Shown here piece after piece: positions 16,570 to 25,409 of a DNA stretch of 64,000 bases. A program made the translations under genes and the position numbers. The stretch comes from an uncultured Nitrospirales bacterium (GTDB lineage Bacteria; Nitrospirota; Nitrospiria; Nitrospirales; UBA8639): assembly GCA_958295805.1 (NCBI GenBank), contig OY282373.1, forward strand, positions 2,265,001 to 2,329,000, written 5' to 3'. The notes under the pieces were generated by a model that saw only the letters and a program-made list of their open reading frames with translations, ran no database searches and had not been told where the DNA came from. Position 1 is the stretch's first letter, and every line of letters starts with the position of its first letter.

Positions 16570-16848
16570 TTAAGGATTGTGCCACGTGGCACCTTCATAT
16601 TCGGGATTGAATTGGTGGGTCAATTTGACGACGTCGCCGTCGTTGACCGGCGTGTCCAACGTGCCGACTTTCTGATTCACCGTGACCATCAATTCGCTTT
16701 TTCGTAAGAAGGCCAGTAACCCGCCCAAGGTCTCTGGATTGCCTTCCAGGAGTTGCCGCACGGTCATCGGCTCGGTCAGCGCACATTGTATCTCCGGCTC
16801 TTGCACGCACGGAAGCAGGGTTTGTCCAAATACTCGAATCGTCACCAC
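16570..16848 (-). CDS. MoaD/ThiS-like ubiquitin-fold protein
   Basis: A 92-residue protein with the beta-grasp pattern of MoaD/ThiS sulfur carriers: an initial strand MVTIRVFGQTLLP, a helix TVRQLLEGNPETLGGLLAFL, then MVTVNQKVGTLDTPVNDGDV as the NG-DG hairpin. True sulfur carriers end in Gly-Gly, but this one ends YEGATWHNP, so thiocarboxylate formation at the C-terminus is not expected unless it is processed. It follows the large FAD/Fe-S oxidoreductase gene by 71 bases on the same strand and could be co-expressed with it. Exact function unknown. Confidence 0.6.
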   Translation of the reverse strand: MVTIRVFGQTLLPCVQEPEIQCALTEPMTVRQLLEGNPETLGGLLAFLRKSELMVTVNQKVGTLDTPVNDGDVVKLTHQFNPEYEGATWHNP

Positions 16849-16919
16849 GGCGTTGTTCTCCCTTAGTAAAAAACGGCGTTACCGACATCTGCCTTTCTAT
16901 CAAATCCAGAGGACGCGGT

Positions 16920-19772
16920 CTACCCTTTACCAGAGGAAGAAGCGGCTTCTTCCTGGTCCAGAACGTGCGCAATGTGTTGAACGTCCATGGAATCCGGCAG
17001 GCCGTTTCTGAGTTGGATCATGCACGCCGGACAACTGGTGGCCACCACGTCCGCGCCGCTCTGATGAATTGCCCGTCGCTTACGTTCGAAAATTTTTTGG
17101 GAGGTTTCATAGTCCTTCACGATGTACGTTCCCGCTCCGCCGGCACAGCGGTCGGCGTCTTGCATCTCGACGTATTCAAAACCCGGCGTCGTGGCCAGCA
17201 CGCGTCGAGGCTGCGTGGTGACGCCCGCGGCCCTGAGATGGCACGACGAGTGATAGGTGATTTTTCGTGCTCCCCGGGTTGACCGCATGGGAGGCCGACG
17301 GTCGGGGTCCAACTCCAACACGTATTCGGACACGTGCCTGACGTTTTGCGACACTCGCTGAGCCTTGCGCTCTTCGGGTTCTCCACGAAACAGCGCGCCG
17401 TAATCTTTGAGTGCCAGCGTACACGAAGCACATCCCGTCACAATGACGTCATAGCCTTCAAGGTTCTCGACGTTATATCGAGCACCTTCTTTCGCTAATC
17501 CGCGGTGCCCATAGGTTTCAATCGGCGTCCCTGAACATCGCTGGGGCGGAAGGTCGGGAGTCACGCCGTATCGCTTCAGGACGCTGAGCACGGCGTCACC
17601 GACGCCGTCGGCAAAGTAATTCGCCGCACAGCCGTGAAAATACGCGACCTTCGGCTTTGGACTTTCGTCGGGTTTCCGGTGGCTCTCGAAGGGAGAAGGA
17701 GAAGCGGGCACGCACAACTCACGATGACGCTCACGCAACAGCGTCGTGGCAAGGCGCGGTAGTTTCATGTCCCAGGGCAACTTGGCTCGCGTAGAGAGGC
17801 GCGCCAGGATGGGACGAGAGAGAACGTCAATGATCCTGCGAACCAGCGGACGATCCCAGAGGTCTTGCGTCCTTCCCGCCAGTTTTATCAACCTTCCAAA
17901 CCGTTCTTGTTGGGCGTGCAGCCGAAAAATCTTCCCGGCAAGCGCGTTGGGACGTTCCGACCGCCGCTGAAGGATCAGTTCGGCCACGTCCACGTCCGCG
18001 GGGCACACGGTTCGACAAGACTTGCAATTCAAACACGCTTCAACCACCCGTTGGGAATTCAGGTAGCTGTAATCCGAAGCCGTGACGATTTCAAACCATC
18101 CGCGCGCACTCATGTCTTCCGATTGAAACACGTCGTACACCGGGCAGACCGAATTGCACTTGGCGCAGGTGGCACAGGCCTTCCCCAATCGCTCGTAGTC
18201 GATGTGCTCCGTGAACGGCGTCTCGCTGATTTTCACCCCGGGATTCAACACGCCGGCGGGGTCCAGCGCGTGTTTGACCTGCACAAACAGGTCATACAAG
18301 CGTTCGCCGAACATCCGCTTGACCATTTGGGTCCGAACTCGTCCATCGCCGTGCTCCCCGCAAATGGAACCATCAAACCGATTCAGAACCGCGTGATGCA
18401 CTTCATCATACGTTTCCACCATTCGCTGAAAGTCACCCTCGTCATTCACGTCCAGCAACGGCACGACGTGGGCGTTGCCGTTCCCGATGTGCCCGAAAAT
18501 CGCCAACGGGACCTTCGCGGCTCCGAAGACCTGATCCAGATATCGAATCAACTCGCCCATGCGTTCCGCTGCGACGACCACGTCATCGACGTAGTTTATG
18601 GGCTTTTTCTTGGCGTCGTACCGATAGAGCGTGGGATACAGGGCTTTTCGGGCTTTCCAGAGATTCCGTTGGCGTTCGGGATCGGTCGCGACGACGGGAT
18701 CAGAAGCAAGACGATACCGCCGACACGTCGCGTGCAGTCGGGCCATCCCGCCGGCGTCTTCCTCTTGATCGAATTCAATGAGCAGGGTTGCCGCGGCGTC
18801 GGCGGGAACGTCGTATCTCGACCGGCCGATGAGGTCCAACGTGTTGGCGTCCATCATTTCCAACGCCAACGGCGCAAGTTGCAAGAAGTGATGAACCGCC
18901 TCGCCCATTTCTTCGAGACGCCGGAAATGAATCATACCCGTCACGGTTGAACGCGGACGATCCACCAGTCGGATGGTGGCCTCACTGAACACGCCCAACG
19001 TGCCTTCACTCCCCACGAACAATTTGGGAAGGTCGAACAGCCCGTGCGTCAAACCCTCCGCCACGTCGAAGAGGTTGTACCCTGCACTGTTTTTACTGAC
19101 GCGAGGACGCTTGGATTGAATAAAATCCAGATTGTCCCGCACCAGGTGAAAGACAGTCTGCAATCCCTGAAAACCACGGAGTGCTTGAGGAAACCCGTTC
19201 CCGTTTTCGTCCACGGCCTCACGGCCGGCCGTGAGCCACCCATCCGACTCAAGTCTGACTCGCATGGCCAGCACGTTGTCTTTCACGGACCCATATCGCA
19301 ACGTGTGAGGCCCCGACGAATTGTTGGCCAACATCCCTCCCAATTTGCACATGTCGCCACTTGAAGGATCGGGACCGAACATGAGACCGGTGGAAGCAAG
19401 GCGTTGATTCAACTCGTTGAGAATAACGCCGGGTTGAACGCGCGCCCATTTTTCATCGGGATTGACCTCCAGGATCCGATTGAGACGAGACACGTCCAGA
19501 ATAATGCCGGACCCAATGGCCGACCCGGTGAGATTGGTGCCCGCGGCTCGAGTGGTCAACGGAATTCCCCGGTCTACGGCGTACTCCACGACCCGATCAA
19601 TATCGGCTTCACGTTCCGGGAGCACCACGGCTTGGGGCGTCATCCGGTACATGCTCGCATCAACGGCGTAGGCTCGTAAGGTCGGCGCATCATCCTTGAC
19701 GTTTTCTCGGCCAAGGAGGCGCGTGAGATCCGAGGCAACGGGTGACTTTTTATGAGGAACGACAAGGTCCAT
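16920..19772 (-). CDS. FAD-binding and Fe-S-binding oxidoreductase (D-lactate/glycolate dehydrogenase-like)
   Basis: A 950-residue fusion of a GlcD-like FAD domain and a GlcF/CCG-type Fe-S domain, as in YdiJ and Dld-II-like 2-hydroxyacid dehydrogenases. The FAD-binding PP-loop TTRAAGTNLTGSAIGSG is at about residues 77-93 and the C-terminal FAD_oxidase part (ICGEHGDGRVR) near residue 475. Two ferredoxin-like clusters follow (CATCAKCNSVCP and CLNCKSCRTVCP). Cysteine-rich CCG motifs (GCAANYFADG, CSGTPIETYGH, TGCASC, SSCHLRAAG, CAGGAGTY) end the protein. It probably oxidises a 2-hydroxy acid and passes electrons to the quinone pool or a redox partner. The exact substrate cannot be told from sequence. 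Confidence 0.88.
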   Translation of the reverse strand: MDLVVPHKKSPVASDLTRLLGRENVKDDAPTLRAYAVDASMYRMTPQAVVLPEREADIDRVVEYAVDRGIPLTTRAAGTNLTGSAIGSGIILDVSRLNRILEVNPDEKWARVQPGVILNELNQRLASTGLMFGPDPSSGDMCKLGGMLANNSSGPHTLRYGSVKDNVLAMRVRLESDGWLTAGREAVDENGNGFPQALRGFQGLQTVFHLVRDNLDFIQSKRPRVSKNSAGYNLFDVAEGLTHGLFDLPKLFVGSEGTLGVFSEATIRLVDRPRSTVTGMIHFRRLEEMGEAVHHFLQLAPLALEMMDANTLDLIGRSRYDVPADAAATLLIEFDQEEDAGGMARLHATCRRYRLASDPVVATDPERQRNLWKARKALYPTLYRYDAKKKPINYVDDVVVAAERMGELIRYLDQVFGAAKVPLAIFGHIGNGNAHVVPLLDVNDEGDFQRMVETYDEVHHAVLNRFDGSICGEHGDGRVRTQMVKRMFGERLYDLFVQVKHALDPAGVLNPGVKISETPFTEHIDYERLGKACATCAKCNSVCPVYDVFQSEDMSARGWFEIVTASDYSYLNSQRVVEACLNCKSCRTVCPADVDVAELILQRRSERPNALAGKIFRLHAQQERFGRLIKLAGRTQDLWDRPLVRRIIDVLSRPILARLSTRAKLPWDMKLPRLATTLLRERHRELCVPASPSPFESHRKPDESPKPKVAYFHGCAANYFADGVGDAVLSVLKRYGVTPDLPPQRCSGTPIETYGHRGLAKEGARYNVENLEGYDVIVTGCASCTLALKDYGALFRGEPEERKAQRVSQNVRHVSEYVLELDPDRRPPMRSTRGARKITYHSSCHLRAAGVTTQPRRVLATTPGFEYVEMQDADRCAGGAGTYIVKDYETSQKIFERKRRAIHQSGADVVATSCPACMIQLRNGLPDSMDVQHIAHVLDQEEAASSSGKG

Positions 19773-19901
19773 ACGAGTGACCCGTTACAAGGCGTCCGCG
19801 GAAGAACGCACGCTCAATGGAACGAGGATGGGGAAAGAACGGCGTCGGGAAGACACAGGCGGACGTACCCTTGGTTGAAGGAAAACACGACAACGCGGCA
19901 C

Positions 19902-20753
19902 TCAGTCGATCGACGCATTCAGGTAACCGGCAACCGGCTGTTCCTCTGAATCCGGACTAGCGTCCATCGTCATCTCCTCAACGTGACCGCCACCGTTCTC
20001 ACCCGTGCCGTCGGACGCCGACTCTCCATCAAAGAAATCGGCGCGTTGACCTAATTCTTTGAAATCACGAAGGGGCGGCAAGTCCTGAAGGTCACGCAGC
20101 CCGAATTTCTGGAGAAAGACCTTGGAGGTTCCGTACAGAATGGGACGTCCGGGAATATCCTGTCTCCCGACGATGCGAATGAGTTTTTGCTCAAGCAGGG
20201 TGCGCAGGACCCCGGTGGCATCGACGCCGCGAATGCGTTCAACGTCGGATCGAACAATCGGCTGTTTATACGCAATAATCGCCAAGGTCTCCAAGGCTGA
20301 CCTGGACACTCTGGCAGAAGCCTTGACCGTCTTGAGCCTGGTAATCCACGGCGCGCAATCCGGCTGCGTCATCATGATAAACCCGCCGGCCAGTTCGGCA
20401 ACGTGAAGGCCGCGGCCGTTCCGGTCATATTCTTCTTGAAGAGCCTTGACCGCGTTATGCACCGCCACCTTCGGTTGACCGGCCAACACGGCGGTTAATT
20501 TATCAAGAGGAAGGGGGTCGCAGGAGACAAACAACAGGGCTTCGATGATCCCTTTCAGTTCCTGTTCACTCACCGAGTCTGCCAGACCCGGCCCCTCACC
20601 TTCTGAACCTTCACCACCAGCACCGTCGTGTTCCATGGATACCGGGGACTCATCCGGCATCGACTCCATTTCACCGACCACGCGCGCGTGGTCAGGAACG
20701 GGCTGACCCGCGTGTCCATTCTCAGAGGAATCCATTCCCATTGGGGCCTCCAT
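19902..20753 (-). CDS. scpB: segregation and condensation protein B
   Basis: ScpB forms a dimeric winged-helix subunit of the SMC-ScpAB condensin, which compacts and segregates the chromosome. The core LKGIIEALLFVSCDPLPLDK starts at about residue 65 and continues with ALETLAIIAYKQPIVRSDVE and LRTLLEQKLIRIVGR, all typical. An acidic, low-complexity N-terminal extension of ~60 residues and a similar C-terminal tail flank the core, making it longer than most (about 190-200 residues). It overlaps the 3' end of scpA by up to 32 bases; a later ATG at 20741 or 20735 is possible. Translational coupling with scpA is likely. Confidence 0.9.
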   Translation of the reverse strand: MEAPMGMDSSENGHAGQPVPDHARVVGEMESMPDESPVSMEHDGAGGEGSEGEGPGLADSVSEQELKGIIEALLFVSCDPLPLDKLTAVLAGQPKVAVHNAVKALQEEYDRNGRGLHVAELAGGFIMMTQPDCAPWITRLKTVKASARVSRSALETLAIIAYKQPIVRSDVERIRGVDATGVLRTLLEQKLIRIVGRQDIPGRPILYGTSKVFLQKFGLRDLQDLPPLRDFKELGQRADFFDGESASDGTGENGGGHVEEMTMDASPDSEEQPVAGYLNASID

Positions 20754-21537
20754 TGGTCAAACGTGCGTCATGAGGCGTTTTCCGCGGTGGTTCACCCTCT
20801 CCCTGCTCCACGAGAAAGGTACGGGTCATGCGAATGGGGCCGAAAACGTCGCCTTGATAGATCCTGACCAGTTTCATCCGCACGAGTTCCAACAACGCCA
20901 AAAAGCTGACGATCACCATCACCCGATTCGCCGCGCCGTCAAACAACGCGGCAAAGGTCATGACCGGCGTCTCTTCCAGCCGTTCGATGATGCCGTTGAG
21001 TCGGTCCTGCACCGTCACGGTATCCGGCGTCACGTCGAGGAAGGACTGGGCGTCCGTCCGTGCCAACACCTCCTGAAGGGCATCCAGGAGGTCAAAGACT
21101 TGCACCTCATCGGACAGCACGTCACGGACGGGTTGAAGAGGCGGGGACTCCCGGTGGAACATCTGCTTCCATAGACGTTCCTGATCAGACAGCCGACCCG
21201 CGACTTCCTTGAACTGCTGATATTCAACGAGCCGACGCACCAACTCCTGACGGGGGTCGTCACCCTCGTCTTCCCCTTCCTGGGGGCCATCCTCCTGGGG
21301 AAGCAGCATCCGGGACTTAATGTGAAGCAACGTCGCCGCCATCACCAGGAATTCGCCGGCAAACGAGAGATTCAATTCCTTCATGACGTGAAGGTACTCG
21401 AGATATTGCTTGGTGATAAGGGCAATCGGAATATCGGAAATATCAAGTTCGTGTTTCCGAATAAGGTGCAGCAGCAAGTCCAGAGGACCGGTAAAGCTCT
21501 CGAGTTTCACCTCATATGCGGGGGTAGTTGGGAACAT
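20722..21537 (-). CDS. scpA: segregation and condensation protein A
   Basis: ScpA is the kleisin that bridges SMC heads in bacterial condensin. The N-terminal YEVKLESFTGPLDLLLHLIR with DISDIPIALITKQYLEYL and LLHIKSRMLLP is diagnostic. The C-terminal winged helix TFAALFDGAANRVMVIVSFL and LALLELVRMKLVRIYQ is also complete. At 271 residues it is of normal length. It is the first gene of the scpA-scpB pair, and the start is the ATG at 21537. Confidence 0.93.
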   Translation of the reverse strand: MFPTTPAYEVKLESFTGPLDLLLHLIRKHELDISDIPIALITKQYLEYLHVMKELNLSFAGEFLVMAATLLHIKSRMLLPQEDGPQEGEDEGDDPRQELVRRLVEYQQFKEVAGRLSDQERLWKQMFHRESPPLQPVRDVLSDEVQVFDLLDALQEVLARTDAQSFLDVTPDTVTVQDRLNGIIERLEETPVMTFAALFDGAANRVMVIVSFLALLELVRMKLVRIYQGDVFGPIRMTRTFLVEQGEGEPPRKTPHDARLTNGGPNGNGFL

Positions 21538-21624
21538 GGAAGGTCCGATCAGGACGGCAGCCTGCTCACGTGGTCAACGTTGTACACGTCAGATTCCATA
21601 TACCATATTTAGTAGAGAGTCGCA

Positions 21625-23479
21625 ACGCAACGCATAGATATGTTAGAGCAAAGCGATAATGTCCCCTAATGAGCAAAGCTAAGATGTCCCCTTTGAGGAA
21701 GGGGGACAAGGGATGGCGAAGCCAGAAGAGGGGATGACCATGCGCGAGGTGGACCGGCTGGAAGTGATCCGGGAGGTCGTGGGGAAGCGGCTGGTGCAAC
21801 GGGAAGCGGGGGAGCGGTTGAGGCTGAGTGTGCGGCAAGTGAAGCGGCTGGTGCGGCGCTACCGGGAGTTGGGGGCGAAGGGGCTGATTTCGGGGCATCG
21901 GGGGCGCAAGGCGAGCAACGCGATAGCGCCGGAGGTTCGGGCAGAGATCTTGGCGGTGGTGCGGGAGCGCTACGAAGATTTTTCACCGACCCTGGCCTGG
22001 GAGAAGCTGTGGGAGGGGCACGGCTACCGGGTGTCGGTGGAGACCTTGCGCAAGTGGATGGCGGCAGCGGGGCTGTGGCGGTCGAAGAAGCGCCGGGGGA
22101 TGCGGGTGCATCACAGCCGTCCCCGGCGACAGGCCGTGGGCGAGTTGGTGCAGATCGACGGCTCGCCGCACCGATGGTTCGAGGAGCGGGGGCCGTCATG
22201 CACCCTGATCGTGTTCATCGACGACGCCACCAGCCGGCTCATGGCCCTGCGTTTCGTCGAGGCCGAGACCACCGAAGCCTACATGAGGACCCTGCGCGGG
22301 TATCTGGACCAGTACGGTCGTCCGGTGGCCATCTATTCGGACAAGCACAGCATCTTCCGGGTCACTCAACAGGACCGCGAGGGCGAACGGACTCAGTTCA
22401 CCCGGGCGCTTCAAACCCTGGACATCCAACCCATCCACGCCAACACCCCCCAGGCCAAGGGCCGGGTGGAACGGGCCAACGAGACCCTCCAGGACCGCTT
22501 GGTCAAGGAGTTGCGCCTTTGCGGCATCCACTCCATCAACGAGGCCAATGCCTTCGTGCCCAAGTACATGGCTGACCACAACCGCCGCTTCGCCCGCCCG
22601 CCCCACAACCCCCACGACGCCCACCGCCCAGTGCTGCACGACCCCGATTCCCTCAACCTCATCGTGAGCTGCCACTCCACCCGCAAGCTGAGCCGCAACC
22701 TCACCCTGAGATACCGCAACAGGGAATACCAAGTCTTGAACCAAGGCAGGGGCTACCGCCTGCGCTCAAGCCCCGTCACCGTGTGCGAGGACTTCGACGG
22801 TCGCGTCACCCTGTTATGTCAGGGCCAGACCCTCGACTACCGCATCCTCGCCCAAGGCCCAACTCCCATCCCGGTGGACGACGAGAAGAGCCTCCACCGA
22901 ACCGTCGACACCGCCCGTGGGCTCCAACGCAAACGCCCCAAGTACAAACCCTCCCCAGACCACCCCTGGAACCGCTGGAGACACCCCCCCTCCTCTCCTG
23001 TCTCGCACCCTCCCCGCTAACCCCCCGCCCCTCGGAGCGGAAGGGTTGGCCTCAGGGGCTTCCGGCGCCGCAGCCAAGGGAGGGGGACTGCAACCGCGTG
23101 AGCGGTTGCAACTCTGCGCTGCCTCAAACCCGCCCATGGCCCTGCGCCTGATCATCCACAGCCCCCTGGGGGTGGGTCAGCCTCCAGCCACTCACCGCAG
23201 CGATCATCACCCGGCCCAAGCCGAACCGGGCCCCTCCAGGGGTATCTCCTCGACACCCTCTCCCTGTCTTGTCTTGACCGTTCCTGCCCCCCTTCGCGCG
23301 AGCGCGTGAAGCCTGTGGGCAACCGGCGGTCGGGGGGAGGCAGCGACGGGGTTGTCCACAGGCCACCCCACGACGCCCTTGGAGCACCAACCTCCCATTC
23401 CAAAACCTCCCAAGGGGACATCTTCGCTTTGCTCAAAGGGGACATCTTGGCTTTGGGTTGACACGCAACGCATAGATAT
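21625..23479. mobile_element. IS1202-like (ISNCY) insertion sequence with long target duplication
   Basis: The element lies between two copies of the 17-bp direct repeat ACGCAACGCATAGATAT (21625-21641 and 23463-23479), read as the target-site duplication. IS1202-group elements are known for unusually long duplications. Both ends carry iterated, inverted copies of AGCAAAGC(G/T)AAGATGTCCCC: two at the left (about 21646-21697) and two at the right (about 23412-23454). One transposase gene is inside. The ~440 bases from 23021 to 23462 after it have no convincing gene. Confidence 0.8.
21713..23020 (+). CDS. ISNCY/IS1202-family transposase
   Basis: A 435-residue DDE transposase. An N-terminal helix-turn-helix (AGERLRLSVRQVKRLVRRYR) is followed by a second one ending VETLRKWMAAAGLW. 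The rve-type catalytic core has the first Asp in ELVQIDGSPHRWF, the second in AIYSDKHSIF, and the Glu in QAKGRVERANETLQDRL. A C-terminal SH3-like part (YRNREYQVLNQGRGYRLR) is usual for this group. All catalytic residues are present, so the copy may be active. The start is the ATG at 21713 after AAGGGGGACAAGGG. A proline-rich tail of ~50 residues ends the protein. Confidence 0.9.
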   Translation: MAKPEEGMTMREVDRLEVIREVVGKRLVQREAGERLRLSVRQVKRLVRRYRELGAKGLISGHRGRKASNAIAPEVRAEILAVVRERYEDFSPTLAWEKLWEGHGYRVSVETLRKWMAAAGLWRSKKRRGMRVHHSRPRRQAVGELVQIDGSPHRWFEERGPSCTLIVFIDDATSRLMALRFVEAETTEAYMRTLRGYLDQYGRPVAIYSDKHSIFRVTQQDREGERTQFTRALQTLDIQPIHANTPQAKGRVERANETLQDRLVKELRLCGIHSINEANAFVPKYMADHNRRFARPPHNPHDAHRPVLHDPDSLNLIVSCHSTRKLSRNLTLRYRNREYQVLNQGRGYRLRSSPVTVCEDFDGRVTLLCQGQTLDYRILAQGPTPIPVDDEKSLHRTVDTARGLQRKRPKYKPSPDHPWNRWRHPPSSPVSHPPR

Positions 23480-23513
23480 AGTAGCCCTGACGCTCGTCAT
23501 GAAATGCTCACGC

Positions 23514-24590
23514 CTACCCGGCTTTGTTCTTCCGAAAGGACCAGACCACCACGAACAGAAAGAGGAGAGCCAGGGAAACGATCAACGTGTGATACTCGGC
23601 ATTCTGAAACCCTTCCGGTTTGCCCACCCCTTCGGGAACGTCAACGCCGGAAAATTCCGGCGGTTTCTCAAAGACGACGCTTCGAAAATCTGCGTCTGCT
23701 TGAAATTGAGCCTCGGTAAAATCCGCGGTATTCCGAAACACGGCGCGTTGAAAATAAGCCGCTCCCTGAAATTCTGTGAATCGAAAATACACTTCCCGTT
23801 CAAATCGGGCCTCGGAAAAATCCAACGCGCCGCGAAACCGGCTGCCTGAAAATCCCGCCCCCTGAACAAACCGCGTGTGCGAAAATCCCGCCGCTCCATC
23901 AAAAGAAACCTGCAAAAATTCCGCCAGGCCGGAAAACCGCGCGTCCGTAAACGCGGCGGGTCCCAGAAACAGAGCCTGATGAAACCGGGAATGGGTCCCG
24001 AACACCGTTCGGGTAAAGTCGGCGTTCCGGGCAAACGCGGCTCGAAGAAAAAATCCTTCATGGCCAACGTGCATACCGGAAAAATCAGCGTGATCCAAAA
24101 AAACCACGCGGGACAAATCCATGGATCTTCGAATGGTCGTGCCCCGCAGACTAACCGGTCCCTGGACCACCACGTACCCCGGAGCCGTAAGATTCGTCGC
24201 CACCACTCCCTGGACCTCTACGTCTTCCACCGTGAGAGGCCCCTGAATGACGCGCACCTCGGACACGCTCTCGTCTTCAAACCGTTGAACAATCGCCGCG
24301 TGCCGGACCAGAGCAGGGTCAAACGGCTGAAGGGGCAATTGATCCAAAAAAAGATCGCCGGCAAGCACGATGCCTTTCAAATCCACCCCCTTCCCCCCCT
24401 GCAAGGCCGTCAAAACCTCATCCGCGGAAACGGCAAGCGCCATCCTCTTCTCGGGGCTGCACGTTCCTCGCAAATGGCGAACCATCACCGCCTCGTCAAG
24501 TCCCGCGTCAACCCTGCACCCTCCCCACGACGTGGCCGACGCCGCGAGGACCATGAACAGGATGCCCATAAACCATAACGGTTCCGACAT
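23514..24590 (-). CDS. pentapeptide-repeat protein with signal anchor
   Basis: A predicted right-handed quadrilateral beta-helix protein. From the ATG at 24590, a hydrophobic export signal (PLWFMGILFMVLAASATSW) is followed by a Cys-containing region. About residues 150-300 are pentapeptide repeats of the A(D/N)F type (HADFSGMHV, RNADFTRTVF, GALDFSEARF, NTADFTEAQF, DADFRSVVF). A C-terminal membrane segment (LIVSLALLFLFVVVWSF) and a basic end follow. An in-frame GTG at 24698, six bases after the peroxiredoxin stop, would add 36 residues and is an alternative start. Role unknown; it is anchored so that the repeats face the periplasm. Confidence 0.75.
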   Translation of the reverse strand: MSEPLWFMGILFMVLAASATSWGGCRVDAGLDEAVMVRHLRGTCSPEKRMALAVSADEVLTALQGGKGVDLKGIVLAGDLFLDQLPLQPFDPALVRHAAIVQRFEDESVSEVRVIQGPLTVEDVEVQGVVATNLTAPGYVVVQGPVSLRGTTIRRSMDLSRVVFLDHADFSGMHVGHEGFFLRAAFARNADFTRTVFGTHSRFHQALFLGPAAFTDARFSGLAEFLQVSFDGAAGFSHTRFVQGAGFSGSRFRGALDFSEARFEREVYFRFTEFQGAAYFQRAVFRNTADFTEAQFQADADFRSVVFEKPPEFSGVDVPEGVGKPEGFQNAEYHTLIVSLALLFLFVVVWSFRKNKAG

Positions 24591-24704
24591 CAATCGTACA
24601 CAACGCAAGAGAGCACGTTCGCCCGCGACTCGCAACCGTGGCGACACCCAGGGGAAGGAAAACGCGGAGAACGGCCGTCCGCCAATAGAGGACGGCACAA
24701 CGGG

Positions 24705-25358
24705 CTACGCTTTTGGATCTTTCAAGGTGAAGTAAAAGTCTTTGACTTCCCGGTCAGGTTGGCTGAGCCGTTCCTCCACCTCCTGCACCGTTCTGGGTGG
24801 AGGAAGCACCACTTTCTCACCCTCCTGCCAATTGACGGGGGTCGCACAAGAAAGCTGGTCGGCCGTTTGGAGCGCCGTCACTAATCGAAGCACTTCGTTC
24901 ACGCTCCGCCCGACCTTCATCGGATAAAAGATCACGGCCCGAATGACGCGCTTGGGATCAATCACAAACAGGGCACGAACCGTCGCCGTCACGCTCACTC
25001 CCGGATGGACCATGCCGTAGAGATGAGAAATCCGCATGTCACTATCCGCCACCAGGGGATAGGGAATCGTCACGCCGATTTTGTGGGTCACGTTGTCGAA
25101 CCACGCCAAATGCGCGTGGATGCTGTCCGCGCTGACCCCAATCAGTTTCACGTTTTTCTTTCTGAAGTCCTCATAACGACGGGCAAATTCCACCAATTCC
25201 GTGGTGGACACGGGCGTAAAATCAGCAGGATGAGAAAAGAAGACCACCCAGTCCTGTTCCTGCCACGCACTAAAGCTAAAATCTTGAGACAAGGTCGTCA
25301 CGGCATGAAAATCCGGCGCATTCTGGCCGATTTGCGGAAAGCCCTGGGACTCAGACAT
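24705..25358 (-). CDS. Prx6-type peroxiredoxin with Ser replacing the peroxidatic Cys
   Basis: A 217-residue protein with all the landmarks of 1-Cys (Prx6) peroxiredoxins: GQNAPDF near the start, FFSHPADFTPVSTTELVEFA, LIGVSADSIHAHLAWFDNV, and the C-terminal ATPVNWQEGEKVVLPPP. In active enzymes the motif is PVCTTE. Here the codon is TCC, giving Ser at about residue 51. The only other Cys seen is in QLSCATPVNW. The His and Thr around the active site remain. It may therefore be a non-peroxidatic member or a chaperone-like protein, unless the base is a sequencing error. It precedes the pentapeptide-repeat gene on the same strand. Confidence 0.88.
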   Translation of the reverse strand: MSESQGFPQIGQNAPDFHAVTTLSQDFSFSAWQEQDWVVFFSHPADFTPVSTTELVEFARRYEDFRKKNVKLIGVSADSIHAHLAWFDNVTHKIGVTIPYPLVADSDMRISHLYGMVHPGVSVTATVRALFVIDPKRVIRAVIFYPMKVGRSVNEVLRLVTALQTADQLSCATPVNWQEGEKVVLPPPRTVQEVEERLSQPDREVKDFYFTLKDPKA

Positions 25359-25409
25359 TCACTCCTCCTTTACCAAACTCGTCCATCCACATGCCGTGTC
25401 CCGTCCCCT

